Below, piece after piece: positions 7,856 to 16,218 of a stretch of DNA of 64,000 nt. Origin of the DNA: Bacillota bacterium (lineage in GTDB: Bacteria > Bacillota > Clostridia > Acetivibrionales > JANLFN01); NCBI GenBank assembly GCA_023397675.1, contig JAEWTV010000056.1:20693-84692 (forward strand), read 5' to 3'. The position numbers were made by a program, and so were the translations under genes. The notes under the pieces are model-generated. The model made no database searches. It was not told where the DNA came from and saw only the letters and a list, made by a program, of their open reading frames with translations. The first letter of the stretch is position 1. The number at the start of each line of letters is the position of its first letter.

Positions 7856-9445
7856 TTACATTTGTGTATATGTTTTTATTATTTGTTCCGCAATTCTGAT
7901 TCCATCTACAGCTGCGCTTACAATTCCGCCTGCATAGCCTGCTCCCTCTCCCGCAGGATACAGTCCTAAAATCCCCAAGGCTTCAAAGGTTTCATCACTT
8001 CTCGGAATCCTGACCGGTGAGGATGTTCTGGTCTCGACTCCTGTAAGAATAGCGTCTCCCATTCCAAAGCCTTTTAATTTTCTATCAAAGTAGTATATGG
8101 AATCCTTCATGCATGATGTTACAAATTCGGGAAGACATAAATTAATATCCGCAAAAGCAGTGCCCCCGGTATAGCTGGGTTTAACCGCCCCAAAAGCCGA
8201 AGAAGCAGTACCATTAAGAAAATCTTCAAGCCTTTGCACAGGTGCCGTGCCGTTTCCACCGGCTATACTATATGCAAGCCTTTCCCATTTCCTCTGAAAT
8301 TCAACTCCAGAAAGAGGATGTTCACTGCCGAAATCTTCAGGTCCAACTGAAACAACAAGTGCACTATTGGAATTCTCCAAATCCCTTGCAAAATAGCTCA
8401 TACCGTTTGTAACAATCGAATTTGGTTCTGAAGCAGAAGCAACAACAAGGCCTCCAGGACACATACAAAACGAATATGCAGTTCGTCCACCGGTTTTACA
8501 AAACAATTGGTAATCTGCTGCTCCAAGTTTTGGATGCGCGGCAGAGATTCCATACTGTGCTTGATTAATAAGCTCCTGAGGGTGTTCAATTCTGACTCCA
8601 ATGGAAAAAGGCTTTCTTACAAAGCCCACACCATTCTTTAGCAGGGAATCATAGGTATCTCTTGAGCTGTGGCCTATAGCAAGAACAACAACCTCTGCAT
8701 CCAGTTCGGTATTATCATTTATAATAACACCTTTTACTATTCCGCTGCTTATTTTAAGAGATGTTACCTTTGAGTTGAATCGTACCTCACCTCCATGCTG
8801 TATAATGCTTTTACGCATATTAGCTACAACATCCTTTAGTACATCAGACCCTATATGAGGTTTGGACTTATAAAGTATTTCTTCATGTGCTCCTGCTTTA
8901 TGGAATTCCTCAAGTACTCTTGAGCACCTGTAATCATTAATCCTGGTTGTCAGCTTGCCGTCCGAAAAAGTCCCTGCACCGCCTTCACCGAACTGTACAT
9001 TTGTTTCAGTGTCGAGAACCCCTGTTTTCCAATAGCGGTGTACTTTTTCGGTTCTTTTTTCAACACTTTCGCCGCGTTCCAAAATAATAGGCTTATAACC
9101 GTTCTTAGATAAAATAAGGCCTGCAAAAATTCCTGCAGGTCCACTACCTATTATCACTGGACGGTTTATTAATTTTTTATGGCCAGATTTTAGCTCTTCA
9201 TGAGGCAACTCATTGATTTCGCGTATATCGTTATTGCCAGTAACTCTGTATTTACCTGATATTTCAACAAGCACTGAGTAAACTATAACGATATCAGGCT
9301 TATGCCGCGCATCAACCGATTCTTTGATTATTTTTAAGCTGTTAATCCTGTCTTGTCCTATTTTAAGTTTCTTTGCTGCTGTACTTTTTAATTGGTTTAT
9401 ATCGTCATCAAGTGAAAGTTTTATATTATTAACCGCGAGCTTCAT
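7856..9445 (-). CDS. FAD-dependent oxidoreductase, COG2509-like
   Basis: A 529-residue protein. Residues 1-80 form a basic N-terminal domain; a dinucleotide-binding motif GSGPAGIFAG follows at 100-109, then ILERGE. Later come the FAD-family segments GEGGAGTFSDGKLTTR and a C-terminal GLYPAGEGAGYAGG typical of this group. The family is annotated as uncharacterised FAD-dependent dehydrogenases; no substrate is established to my knowledge. It starts 25 bases after the cdaR stop and ends 85 bases before glmM, so it is probably cotranscribed with cdaAR and glmM. Its position inside this otherwise conserved cluster is the notable point. Confidence 0.85.
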   Translation of the reverse strand: MKLAVNNIKLSLDDDINQLKSTAAKKLKIGQDRINSLKIIKESVDARHKPDIVIVYSVLVEISGKYRVTGNNDIREINELPHEELKSGHKKLINRPVIIGSGPAGIFAGLILSKNGYKPIILERGESVEKRTEKVHRYWKTGVLDTETNVQFGEGGAGTFSDGKLTTRINDYRCSRVLEEFHKAGAHEEILYKSKPHIGSDVLKDVVANMRKSIIQHGGEVRFNSKVTSLKISSGIVKGVIINDNTELDAEVVVLAIGHSSRDTYDSLLKNGVGFVRKPFSIGVRIEHPQELINQAQYGISAAHPKLGAADYQLFCKTGGRTAYSFCMCPGGLVVASASEPNSIVTNGMSYFARDLENSNSALVVSVGPEDFGSEHPLSGVEFQRKWERLAYSIAGGNGTAPVQRLEDFLNGTASSAFGAVKPSYTGGTAFADINLCLPEFVTSCMKDSIYYFDRKLKGFGMGDAILTGVETRTSSPVRIPRSDETFEALGILGLYPAGEGAGYAGGIVSAAVDGIRIAEQIIKTYTQM

Positions 9446-9470
9446 TTATCGGTACTCCAAATCTTAAATT

Positions 9471-10691
9471 TCATCGGGCTTCAATCTTCAAATCAATCAT
9501 ATAATCCTGTGAAAGGTATACATTGCTTGGTAGTGCTGCTTTTAAAGATAATTTGTATTCACCTGGACCCAATCCTTTTACATCTATGTATGGTTTTATT
9601 GTAGGTACATCCAAACTATTTATGTCACTCTTAAACCCTTTAAGGTTTATTACAATACTTGGGGGTGCAATACTATAATTTAATGAATTATCAGCTTGCT
9701 TGTTAAAAAGTGTTATATCTTTGCTTGAAACAGTAATATCCTTGTTTGAGTACTGCTCAATTGTAACAGAAACAGTTACATCCTTAACCTGAGTATAAAG
9801 TTTAACGCCTTCAGGAAGCTTCAGTTTCTTAGTTATTTCCATGGACTGATTAATATTCTGAATATTCACAGGTTCGGTTTTTATACTGTCTATTCTGTCT
9901 AAAACCTCAGGCAAGCCGGTAATTAAAATAATTTCCGGGGTTACCTTAGTACCGCTTTGTGTATAATTATCCTGAGGATTTCCAAGCAAATCAGGTTCTA
10001 CGACAACCTGTTTTGCAACCTTCAGCTTAACATCAACACTAAGATTCTTGCTAAGCGCAGGGATCTCATTTCCCTTTTTATCATACACAGTACAATCCTT
10101 TTTTATAACGGTATCCTTATCAATATTTGTTATATCCACAACCGCCTTAATTGAATCAATTGTCCCAAGCTGCGAATCAAGTGCTTCAACAAGTATCATC
10201 TCAGGTTCTACTGTTTTTTCAACTATTTTATAGCCCCTTTTAGGTTCTCCTACGGTTGTTACGTCAACCTTAAAAGCATTCTTAGCCTGTTTGCCCAGCT
10301 CTACCTTTATCGTTGAAGGCTCCATACCTGTAATTTTAATATCGTTCTTATTTTGATCTCCTATGTAAACAGGCGCATCAACATCGATTTCGGTATCTGA
10401 AACAGATTTAACCTTTGACAGGTCAAGGTTTACAAGGAAATCATTTGCAGTAAGATTTTGAAGTATGTTTTCTCTGGCTTCAATAGTCAAAATTACATTC
10501 TTTGTGTACTTTTCATTCGTAATAACAATTCCCTTGTCAACAAGAGCTTGTTTATTGATTATTGCCAAAGGAACAGTAATCCTTGTTTGCTTCAAAGGAT
10601 TCACAGAATTTGAGACGATGAACCAGAGAACAATTGCAAGTAATACAGACAGTATTTTTAATGATATATCTTTTCTTAAGAAGTTCATCAT
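9471..10691 (-). CDS. cdaR: CdaA regulator, YbbR-domain membrane protein
   Basis: YbbR-like regulator of the c-di-AMP synthase CdaA. One N-terminal membrane segment (residues about 13-30, ILSVLLAIVLWFIV) is followed by an extracytoplasmic part of about four YbbR repeats, recognisable by recurring PSTIKVEL-like strands. The start is placed at ATG 10691. That ATG overlaps the cdaA stop in ATGA and has AAGGTG eight bases upstream; a start 18 bases earlier lacks this spacing. The length is 406 residues. Translational coupling to cdaA is likely. Confidence 0.92.
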   Translation of the reverse strand: MMNFLRKDISLKILSVLLAIVLWFIVSNSVNPLKQTRITVPLAIINKQALVDKGIVITNEKYTKNVILTIEARENILQNLTANDFLVNLDLSKVKSVSDTEIDVDAPVYIGDQNKNDIKITGMEPSTIKVELGKQAKNAFKVDVTTVGEPKRGYKIVEKTVEPEMILVEALDSQLGTIDSIKAVVDITNIDKDTVIKKDCTVYDKKGNEIPALSKNLSVDVKLKVAKQVVVEPDLLGNPQDNYTQSGTKVTPEIILITGLPEVLDRIDSIKTEPVNIQNINQSMEITKKLKLPEGVKLYTQVKDVTVSVTIEQYSNKDITVSSKDITLFNKQADNSLNYSIAPPSIVINLKGFKSDINSLDVPTIKPYIDVKGLGPGEYKLSLKAALPSNVYLSQDYMIDLKIEAR

Positions 10692-11545
10692 TTGGATTTC
10701 ACCTTCCAAATTGAAAGTTTCTTTGTGGGTGTTTCCTTTTCAAGCAGATTTTTGTTCAGCGCCATCCTTAAAAGATCAGGGGTAAGATTCCTTGTAAGTC
10801 CTCCATTAAGGGCAAAAGAAATGCTTCCTGTTTCTTCGGATACTACAACCACTATGGAATCAGATATTTCAGATATGCCTATAGCTGCCCTGTGTCTTGT
10901 TCCAAGCTCCTTGCTGAGGTTTCGGTTATCGGTAAGCGGCAGGAAGCAAGCGGCAGCCATTATCTTATTGGTTCTGATAACTACAGCTCCGTCATGAAGT
11001 GGAGTATTCGGCGTGAATATGTTAACTAAAAGTTCACTTGATACATTTGATTCAAGGTGTATGCCGGTATTAATTATTTCTCCGATTTTTGTTGTTCTTT
11101 CTACAACTATCAAGGCACCGGTCTGTGTCTTTGACATTGAAGCCGCTGCTCTGACTATTTCCTCTATTACAGTTGTAGTTTGAACCGCAAGGCTGCTTGA
11201 ATCAAGTCCAAACAAGCTTCTGAACCGGCTTCGGCCTATCTGCTCCAATCCGCGTCTTAATTCAGGCTGGAATATGACTACAAGTGCAAGGCTTAATAGT
11301 TGGAAGGTGTTTTGAAAAATATACTCTATTGTCCTTAATTGCAGGAGATCACTCAGATAATAAGCTATAAGAATAACAGCAAAGCCCTTAATGAGCTGCA
11401 TTGCCCTGGTTTCTCTAACAAGAATAATACATTTATAAATTACATATGAAACTATACCTATATCGACTATTGTTCTGACAACGTCTAAAGGACTTTTTAT
11501 ATCAATAAAATTTGCAATATTATTAATTATGTGACCAAAATCCAA
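10688..11545 (-). CDS. cdaA: membrane diadenylate cyclase
   Basis: Makes c-di-AMP from two ATP; c-di-AMP controls potassium and osmolyte balance and wall stress. Three hydrophobic segments lie in residues about 25-95, then a DAC domain with the catalytic DGA (185-187) and RHR (217-219) motifs. The length of 285 residues is normal. The start codon is TTG at 11545, with GAGG five bases upstream; no better ATG precedes the conserved N-terminus. It is the first gene of cdaA-cdaR-FAD oxidoreductase-glmM, with a promoter at 11613-11641. A K+ channel elsewhere in this window (18744) could be a downstream target, but nothing in the sequence shows that. Confidence 0.95.
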   Translation of the reverse strand: MDFGHIINNIANFIDIKSPLDVVRTIVDIGIVSYVIYKCIILVRETRAMQLIKGFAVILIAYYLSDLLQLRTIEYIFQNTFQLLSLALVVIFQPELRRGLEQIGRSRFRSLFGLDSSSLAVQTTTVIEEIVRAAASMSKTQTGALIVVERTTKIGEIINTGIHLESNVSSELLVNIFTPNTPLHDGAVVIRTNKIMAAACFLPLTDNRNLSKELGTRHRAAIGISEISDSIVVVVSEETGSISFALNGGLTRNLTPDLLRMALNKNLLEKETPTKKLSIWKVKSK

Positions 11546-11612
11546 ACTTACCTCACGCCCTTGTTTCAGATAGAATAATCAAAGTATCGGGACAAAAAAC
11601 GCCCTTATAAGA

Positions 11613-11641
11613 ATTATACCCTCTTTTTGTAGTTTTGTAAG
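11613..11641 (-). promoter_or_regulatory. promoter of the cdaA operon
   Basis: TATAAT (11618-11613) with CTTACA 17 bases upstream (11641-11636) on the minus strand, about 70 bases before the cdaA TTG start. Confidence 0.6.
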
Positions 11642-11822
11642 CTAAAATGATTATTTTTAGCAAAAAATTAATAAAACTTATATCTTTTTTATAAAATATA
11701 TAATTGGATTTATTATCAGCAGTAAGAATATATGTTTACAAAGTTATTTTACATAAAGTTTAGTATGGTGGATTAATTTCTTAAAGGTATTGTAAATGTC
11801 TGTTAATCAATTGTCAAGCTGT

Positions 11823-12686
11823 TTACCATACATTACCGACATATACATGATTAAGATATTGGGATGCTTTATCTTTTGCGGCATTAAGAGTACTTACAGG
11901 AGTTATTTCTTTATCCTGCATCAGGTAGTTTGGAAAGAACCTTGACAGGTGAAGGGGAATTTCCTTTGATATGCCAGAAAGCCATTTTGATAATTCTTCA
12001 ATTTCTTCCAGTGAATCATTTAGCTCAGGTATAACAAGTGTTGTGACCTCTATATGGCACTTACACGCTGCTTTTTCAACTGTATGTTTTACATTTTCAA
12101 GCGTAGCACTGCAAATATCCTTGTAAAAGGAAGCAGTAAATGCTTTTACATCTATATTCATTGCGTCTATATATGGAAGTAACTCGTCAAGAGGTTCATC
12201 TGAAATAAACCCATTAGTTACAAGGACATTAAAAAGGCCTTCTTTTCTAGCCAGTCTGGATGTATCGCATACAAACTCATACCATATTGAAGGTTCATTG
12301 TAGGTATATGCAAGACCAATATTGCCTTCTTTCTTAAGCTCAACTGCCTTTTGCACAATTGTCTCGGGCTTGGCGTTAACAGTCTTCGGATTTTTATGGG
12401 CAATGCTCCAATTCTGGCAGAATGAGCACTTTAAATTACAGCCGAAAGTTCCAACAGACAGGATGTTTGAACCGGGATGAAACATATATAATGGCTTTTT
12501 CTCAATAGGATCGAGCGAAATGGACGCAATCTCACCATAATTCAGTGAATACAATTCACCGTTATTGTTTTTTCTGGCCCTGCACGCCCCAAGTGATCCA
12601 GGTTTTATAACACAGTTGTGCGGGCATAAACTGCAGTGAACCTTCGAATCCTCTATTTTTTCAAAATACATTGCCAGCTTACTCAT
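11823..12686 (-). CDS. amrS: AmmeMemoRadiSam system radical SAM enzyme
   Basis: A 287-residue radical SAM protein related to pyruvate formate-lyase activases. The cluster motif is CNLKCSFC (Cys 83, 87, 90), spaced CX3CX2C. An extra N-terminal cysteine set (CSLCPHNC around 18-25, then GACRAR) is typical of this subfamily. It follows the Memo-AMMECR1 fusion gene, which defines the AmmeMemoRadiSam system; the chemistry of that system is not established as far as I know. The start has AAGGGAG upstream, and the 200-base gap to the partner gene is filled with repeats. Family assignment firm, substrate unknown. Confidence 0.9.
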   Translation of the reverse strand: MSKLAMYFEKIEDSKVHCSLCPHNCVIKPGSLGACRARKNNNGELYSLNYGEIASISLDPIEKKPLYMFHPGSNILSVGTFGCNLKCSFCQNWSIAHKNPKTVNAKPETIVQKAVELKKEGNIGLAYTYNEPSIWYEFVCDTSRLARKEGLFNVLVTNGFISDEPLDELLPYIDAMNIDVKAFTASFYKDICSATLENVKHTVEKAACKCHIEVTTLVIPELNDSLEEIEELSKWLSGISKEIPLHLSRFFPNYLMQDKEITPVSTLNAAKDKASQYLNHVYVGNVW

Positions 12687-12710
12687 ACATTCTCCCTTAA
12701 CCGTCTTTGT

Positions 12711-12886
12711 TTTAACTGTCCTTTTGTCATCTCGTCAACTGTCCTCTGCCTTTTCATTGCCTTTAACTGTAAATTGTACATTGTCAACTGTACACTGCTT
12801 TTTTAACTGTCCTCTCATCATCTCATCAACTATCAACTGGTTTTTGCCTTTAACTGTACACTGTAAATTGTAAATTGTACACTACC
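12711..12886. repeat. tandem intergenic repeat block (A-B-A'-B')
   Basis: Unit A begins TTTAACTGTCCT at 12711 and recurs at 12802, about 91 bases apart; each is followed by unit B, which contains TGCCTTTAACTGTA and runs of TGTAAATTGTACA. The same words occur in the insert at 5987-6111. The block fills the gap between the two AmmeMemoRadiSam genes right up to the amrS ribosome site. It does not look coding. Confidence 0.7.
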
Positions 12887-14296
12887 TTACTTGTGTCTTA
12901 TTACTTCAAACCTTTGCATTGTATAGTTTTCATTCGCTCTAATTCCCGCCTTTTGAAGAGCAATTGATACCTGCTGTTCAGGTGTGTATACTCCGTCAAG
13001 ATTTGGTAGGAGTAGCCCGGACTTTCTCCCATTTCTGACAATGACACCGTACTTTATAACATCAAGTTCGTCTATTGATTTAATATCTTCTGCAGGCATT
13101 AATACATCAACAGAATACACAAGCTTATCCAGTTCATCCTCGGTTACAGGATTGAATCTTGGGTCTTCGGTTGCTGAACTTATGGCATTTCTCATGATTT
13201 CTTCCGCTATATTGTCCTTTGTGGGTTCAATAGTTCCTATACAGCCCCTAAGCTGCCCGCTCTTTTTTAAAGAAACGAAGGTACCTGCTCTATTTCTAAT
13301 TAAATCCCCAGGAATGTTTTGCGGTATATCTATTATCCTGTCTTCCTTTATATATGTCTCAATAGTCTGTCTTGCAAGCTTTACGTATTGATCCTCATTT
13401 TCCCTAATGTTCTGCATCTCACGTTTGTTTTTAAACTCCAGCTTGTCCAGTATCTGACGTTCAGGATTCTTTCCGCCTATCGAAAACCTCGCAACGGAAT
13501 AACCCACCCCAAACGGACCTTCATATGAATAAACCTCAGGTTCCAAATCATAACCGTCCAATGCACCAAACATCATAATAAAAGACCTTAAACCACATTC
13601 TCCTGCATTTTCACAAAAATTCTCATCTGTAGTAATGAGCCTTTCTACATCAAGCTTCTTTAAACTCTCTATAAGCATATCATCAAATAGCTTGCCGTAT
13701 TCGCTGTATCCGTAAGGCCCTTCATTGGTAAGGCGATGAGATAGATCGCCGCTTGCCAGGAAGACTACCCTTTCATCAGACTGGGCAACAGCCTTTGCAA
13801 TACACTTTCCGAATCTGTACTGTTCCTCAAACGATAAGCCTGAAATAGATATATGAACCAGCTTGAAGGAACCATACATTTTTTTTATGAAATACAGAGG
13901 AACAAGTGCTCCGTGGTCAAGGTTTTTTGAAATTTTATACCTGGCAGAAAGTTCTTCACTCAAACCACCTGCAGGGATATGGACAGCATCAGCATAAGAA
14001 GATATTGCCTTTGCAAGAGAAAGGTTGTTTTCAAACTCAAATCTAATATCATTGGCTCCAAACCTGCTCATATCTCCAATTAGCTTGTCCTGCATAGAGA
14101 TATGGATATAATCCTGGAAAACAGGTCCATGGGGAGTTGTAACAATTATGGTGGAAGGTGCATCATTTTTTATATCCTCAGCTGCCTTCATCACAGCTTT
14201 AATAGTGTCAGCAGCTCCATTTTCCTCACCTCTGCCAATCTCAGGTATTATCAGTGGCGGGTGCGGAAAAATATAAGACCTGATAAATTCTCCCAT
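12887..14296 (-). CDS. AmmeMemoRadiSam proteins B and A fused (Memo + AMMECR1)
   Basis: A 469-residue two-domain protein. The N-terminal part (about 1-270) is a Memo/class III dioxygenase-like domain with FPHPPLIIPEIG at the start, TTPHGPVF and SGDLSHRL. The C-terminal part (about 290-469) is an AMMECR1 domain carrying the invariant LRGCIGT near residue 349. These are proteins B and A of the AmmeMemoRadiSam system, usually separate genes, here one polypeptide. The start is ATG 14296 with GGGAGG eight bases upstream; the preceding TTG is not needed. It begins five bases after a 33-residue membrane protein gene and is followed by amrS. Function unknown; a modifying role on a metal-bound substrate is only a guess. 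Confidence 0.9.
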   Translation of the reverse strand: MGEFIRSYIFPHPPLIIPEIGRGEENGAADTIKAVMKAAEDIKNDAPSTIIVTTPHGPVFQDYIHISMQDKLIGDMSRFGANDIRFEFENNLSLAKAISSYADAVHIPAGGLSEELSARYKISKNLDHGALVPLYFIKKMYGSFKLVHISISGLSFEEQYRFGKCIAKAVAQSDERVVFLASGDLSHRLTNEGPYGYSEYGKLFDDMLIESLKKLDVERLITTDENFCENAGECGLRSFIMMFGALDGYDLEPEVYSYEGPFGVGYSVARFSIGGKNPERQILDKLEFKNKREMQNIRENEDQYVKLARQTIETYIKEDRIIDIPQNIPGDLIRNRAGTFVSLKKSGQLRGCIGTIEPTKDNIAEEIMRNAISSATEDPRFNPVTEDELDKLVYSVDVLMPAEDIKSIDELDVIKYGVIVRNGRKSGLLLPNLDGVYTPEQQVSIALQKAGIRANENYTMQRFEVIRHK

Positions 14297-14301
14297 CAAT
14301 A

Positions 14302-14403
14302 TTACCTCCCGGTAACCAAACCGTAAATTATAGCACTAAGCGTCGTAACTATAAACGCTATGGCAACAATTAGTGATACCCATTTAACAGTTTTTCTATT
14401 CAT
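14302..14403 (-). CDS. 33-residue single-pass membrane protein
   Basis: MNRKTVKWV begins a 33-residue protein: a short basic head, one hydrophobic helix (residues about 8-29) and a polar end GLVTGR. AAGGAG sits upstream of the ATG at 14403. Its stop is five bases before the Memo-AMMECR1 start, and its last codons contain that gene's ribosome site (GGGAGG), so translation should be coupled. Size and topology resemble the Prli42/DUF4044 miniproteins of Firmicutes, which anchor stressosomes; similarity at this length is weak evidence. It may instead bring the AmmeMemoRadiSam proteins to the membrane. Confidence 0.7.
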   Translation of the reverse strand: MNRKTVKWVSLIVAIAFIVTTLSAIIYGLVTGR

Positions 14404-14575
14404 AAAGAACACTCCTTATATTTTAAACAAATTTAGGTTTTTAGATTTTTTACTAAAGATTATTTTATATCAAAAGCTCACATAAATAAATGATTTACTA
14501 AATTTACTTTAACCTCTAATTGAATATATTTCTATAAATGGCTATTTCGAATAAAAAAAGTTCTAGAAAAAATAG

Positions 14576-14611
14576 AAAACTCAAGGGTCAGTTCTGAAGC
14601 CCTTGAGTTTT
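14576..14611 (-). terminator. terminator of metA
   Basis: AAAACTCAAGGG (14576-14587) pairs perfectly with CCCTTGAGTTTT (14600-14611). T-rich sequence follows on both strands; on the minus strand it ends the metA transcript, 24 bases after its stop. Confidence 0.85.
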
Positions 14612-14634
14612 CTTTTTTATTGTTTTTAATTTAT

Positions 14635-15558
14635 TTATTCCTCATTTAAATCGTTTAAGTCAAACGGTGTTTCCTGATATACGTAGTAGTTGAGCCAGTT
14701 ATTATAAAGAAGATTACCATGACCTTTCCATCTTACAACCGGATTTTTTTGAGGATTGTCATCCTTGAAATAATTTTTTGGAATCTCAATATCCAAGCCT
14801 TTTGCAACATCCCTGTCATATTCGGTTTTCAAAGTGTTGGCATCATATTCCGAATGTCCTGTTACAAATATATGCCTTCCTTTGCCTGCCGCAACAATAT
14901 AGACACCTGCTTCTTCAGATTCAGAAAGTATATCAAGCTCTTTAACCTTCTCAATGTCTTCACGCTTAACATCAGTATAGCGTGAATGCGGTACATAGAA
15001 CTCATCATCAAATCCTCTGAGCAGTTTAATATTCTGTTTATTGACAGTATGCTTGAATACTCCGAACAATTTCTTTTTAAGAGAATATTTCGGTACACCA
15101 TAATGGTAATAAAGACCAGCTTGCGCACCCCAGCATATGTGGAGAGTGGAATAAACATTGGTGTGTGTCCAGTCCATTATTTCCTTAAGCTCATCCCAAT
15201 ATGCCACTTCCTCAAAATCCATCTGCTCTACAGGGGCTCCGGTTATTATCATTCCGTCAAATTTTTGGTTACGTATTTCGTCAAAAGTATTATAAAATTT
15301 GATTAAATGTTCTTCAGGTGTATTCTTTGACTGGTAGGTGCGTGGATGCAAAAGAACTATATCCACCTGAAGAGGTGAATTTCCAAGCATCCTAAGTATC
15401 TGAGTCTCAGTAACAATTTTTGTCGGCATAAGATTAAGTATTACTATTTTAAGAGGGCGGATATCCTGATGATAGGCTCTGTCCTCCGTTATAAAGAATA
15501 TATTTTCATTTAGCATCACTTCTGCTGCCGGAAGATTGTCTGGAATATTAATAGGCAT
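14635..15558 (-). CDS. metA: homoserine O-acyltransferase, predicted acetyl-CoA type
   Basis: Acylates homoserine, the first step toward methionine. The start is ATG 15558 (MPINIPDNLPA), because AAGGATGA lies correctly before it and the upstream ATG overlaps that ribosome site. The length is 307 residues. The catalytic Cys is in HICWGAQAG. The segment GAPVEQMDFEEV has Glu where E. coli MetA has Gly; in characterised enzymes Glu at this site favours acetyl-CoA over succinyl-CoA, so this is probably a homoserine O-acetyltransferase despite the metA family. It is transcribed alone from a nearby promoter and no S-box is seen upstream. Confidence 0.93.
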   Translation of the reverse strand: MPINIPDNLPAAEVMLNENIFFITEDRAYHQDIRPLKIVILNLMPTKIVTETQILRMLGNSPLQVDIVLLHPRTYQSKNTPEEHLIKFYNTFDEIRNQKFDGMIITGAPVEQMDFEEVAYWDELKEIMDWTHTNVYSTLHICWGAQAGLYYHYGVPKYSLKKKLFGVFKHTVNKQNIKLLRGFDDEFYVPHSRYTDVKREDIEKVKELDILSESEEAGVYIVAAGKGRHIFVTGHSEYDANTLKTEYDRDVAKGLDIEIPKNYFKDDNPQKNPVVRWKGHGNLLYNNWLNYYVYQETPFDLNDLNEE

Positions 15559-15671
15559 ATAAATCATCCTTATTTTAAGATTATGTTTAATTATTAATAT
15601 AACATTGAAAATAGGTTAAGACCTTGATTAAGCTGTTTCACAGTTATTTTTTCAATAATAAAATTAATACA

Positions 15672-15700
15672 ATGTTAATATATTATATTTTCATTGTCAA
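15672..15700 (-). promoter_or_regulatory. promoter of metA
   Basis: TTGACA (15700-15695) and TAACAT (15677-15672), 17 bases apart on the minus strand, about 115 bases upstream of the metA start. Confidence 0.55.
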
Positions 15701-15738
15701 TAAGGCAGCATAGTATAAAAAAATATTGATGCATAAAA

Positions 15739-15767
15739 AAAGAATGCTCCAGTCCGAAGCATTCTTT
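15739..15767 (-). terminator. terminator of the 69-residue protein gene
   Basis: AAAGAATGCT (15739-15748) pairs perfectly with AGCATTCTTT (15758-15767); a run of seven Ts follows on the minus strand, 16 bases after the stop of the small gene at 15783. Confidence 0.85.
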
Positions 15768-15782
15768 CATAAAATTCGTTTA

Positions 15783-15992
15783 TTAAGAAATAGCATTAGC
15801 CTTTTTAGCCGGGAAGTATCTTATAGACTTTTTAGATTTACATAAAAGTGAATTATATTCTTCCACAAGCTTATTATATTCTTTTCCTAAATCAAGAATG
15901 ATATTAAGCAGGTAGACTTCATTTTCGGTACGCTCATACTTCAGAAAGTAGTTTGCAGCCTCTTCAATCTTATGTTGCAGCAGTTTGTCCAT
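15783..15992 (-). CDS. small cytoplasmic protein of unknown function
   Basis: 69 residues from ATG 15992, which has GGGAGG four bases upstream; reading from the earlier GTG would include that ribosome site. The sequence is charged and predicted helical (HKIEEAANYFLKYERTENEVY; LDLGKEYNKLVEEYNSLL) with a basic end. No membrane segment or metal motif. It is a single-gene unit with its own terminator. I do not recognise the family. Confidence 0.65.
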   Translation of the reverse strand: MDKLLQHKIEEAANYFLKYERTENEVYLLNIILDLGKEYNKLVEEYNSLLCKSKKSIRYFPAKKANAIS

Positions 15993-16218
15993 AATACCTC
16001 CCATTGACACTTCACAATTAAAATTCGCTATTGGATTATACCACGTTTTTACATTTGTTCCAATTAAAGATTATCATGATTAAGTATTTGCAAGGCTTAA
16101 AAGATTGATACATTCGGGCAATATTATTACCCTTTCCAGCTAATCTGATTTTAAAAAGGTTGAAGTTATATCAAGATGAATATATAATTTAGATAAAAAA
16201 TACCAGGCGGTATACATA

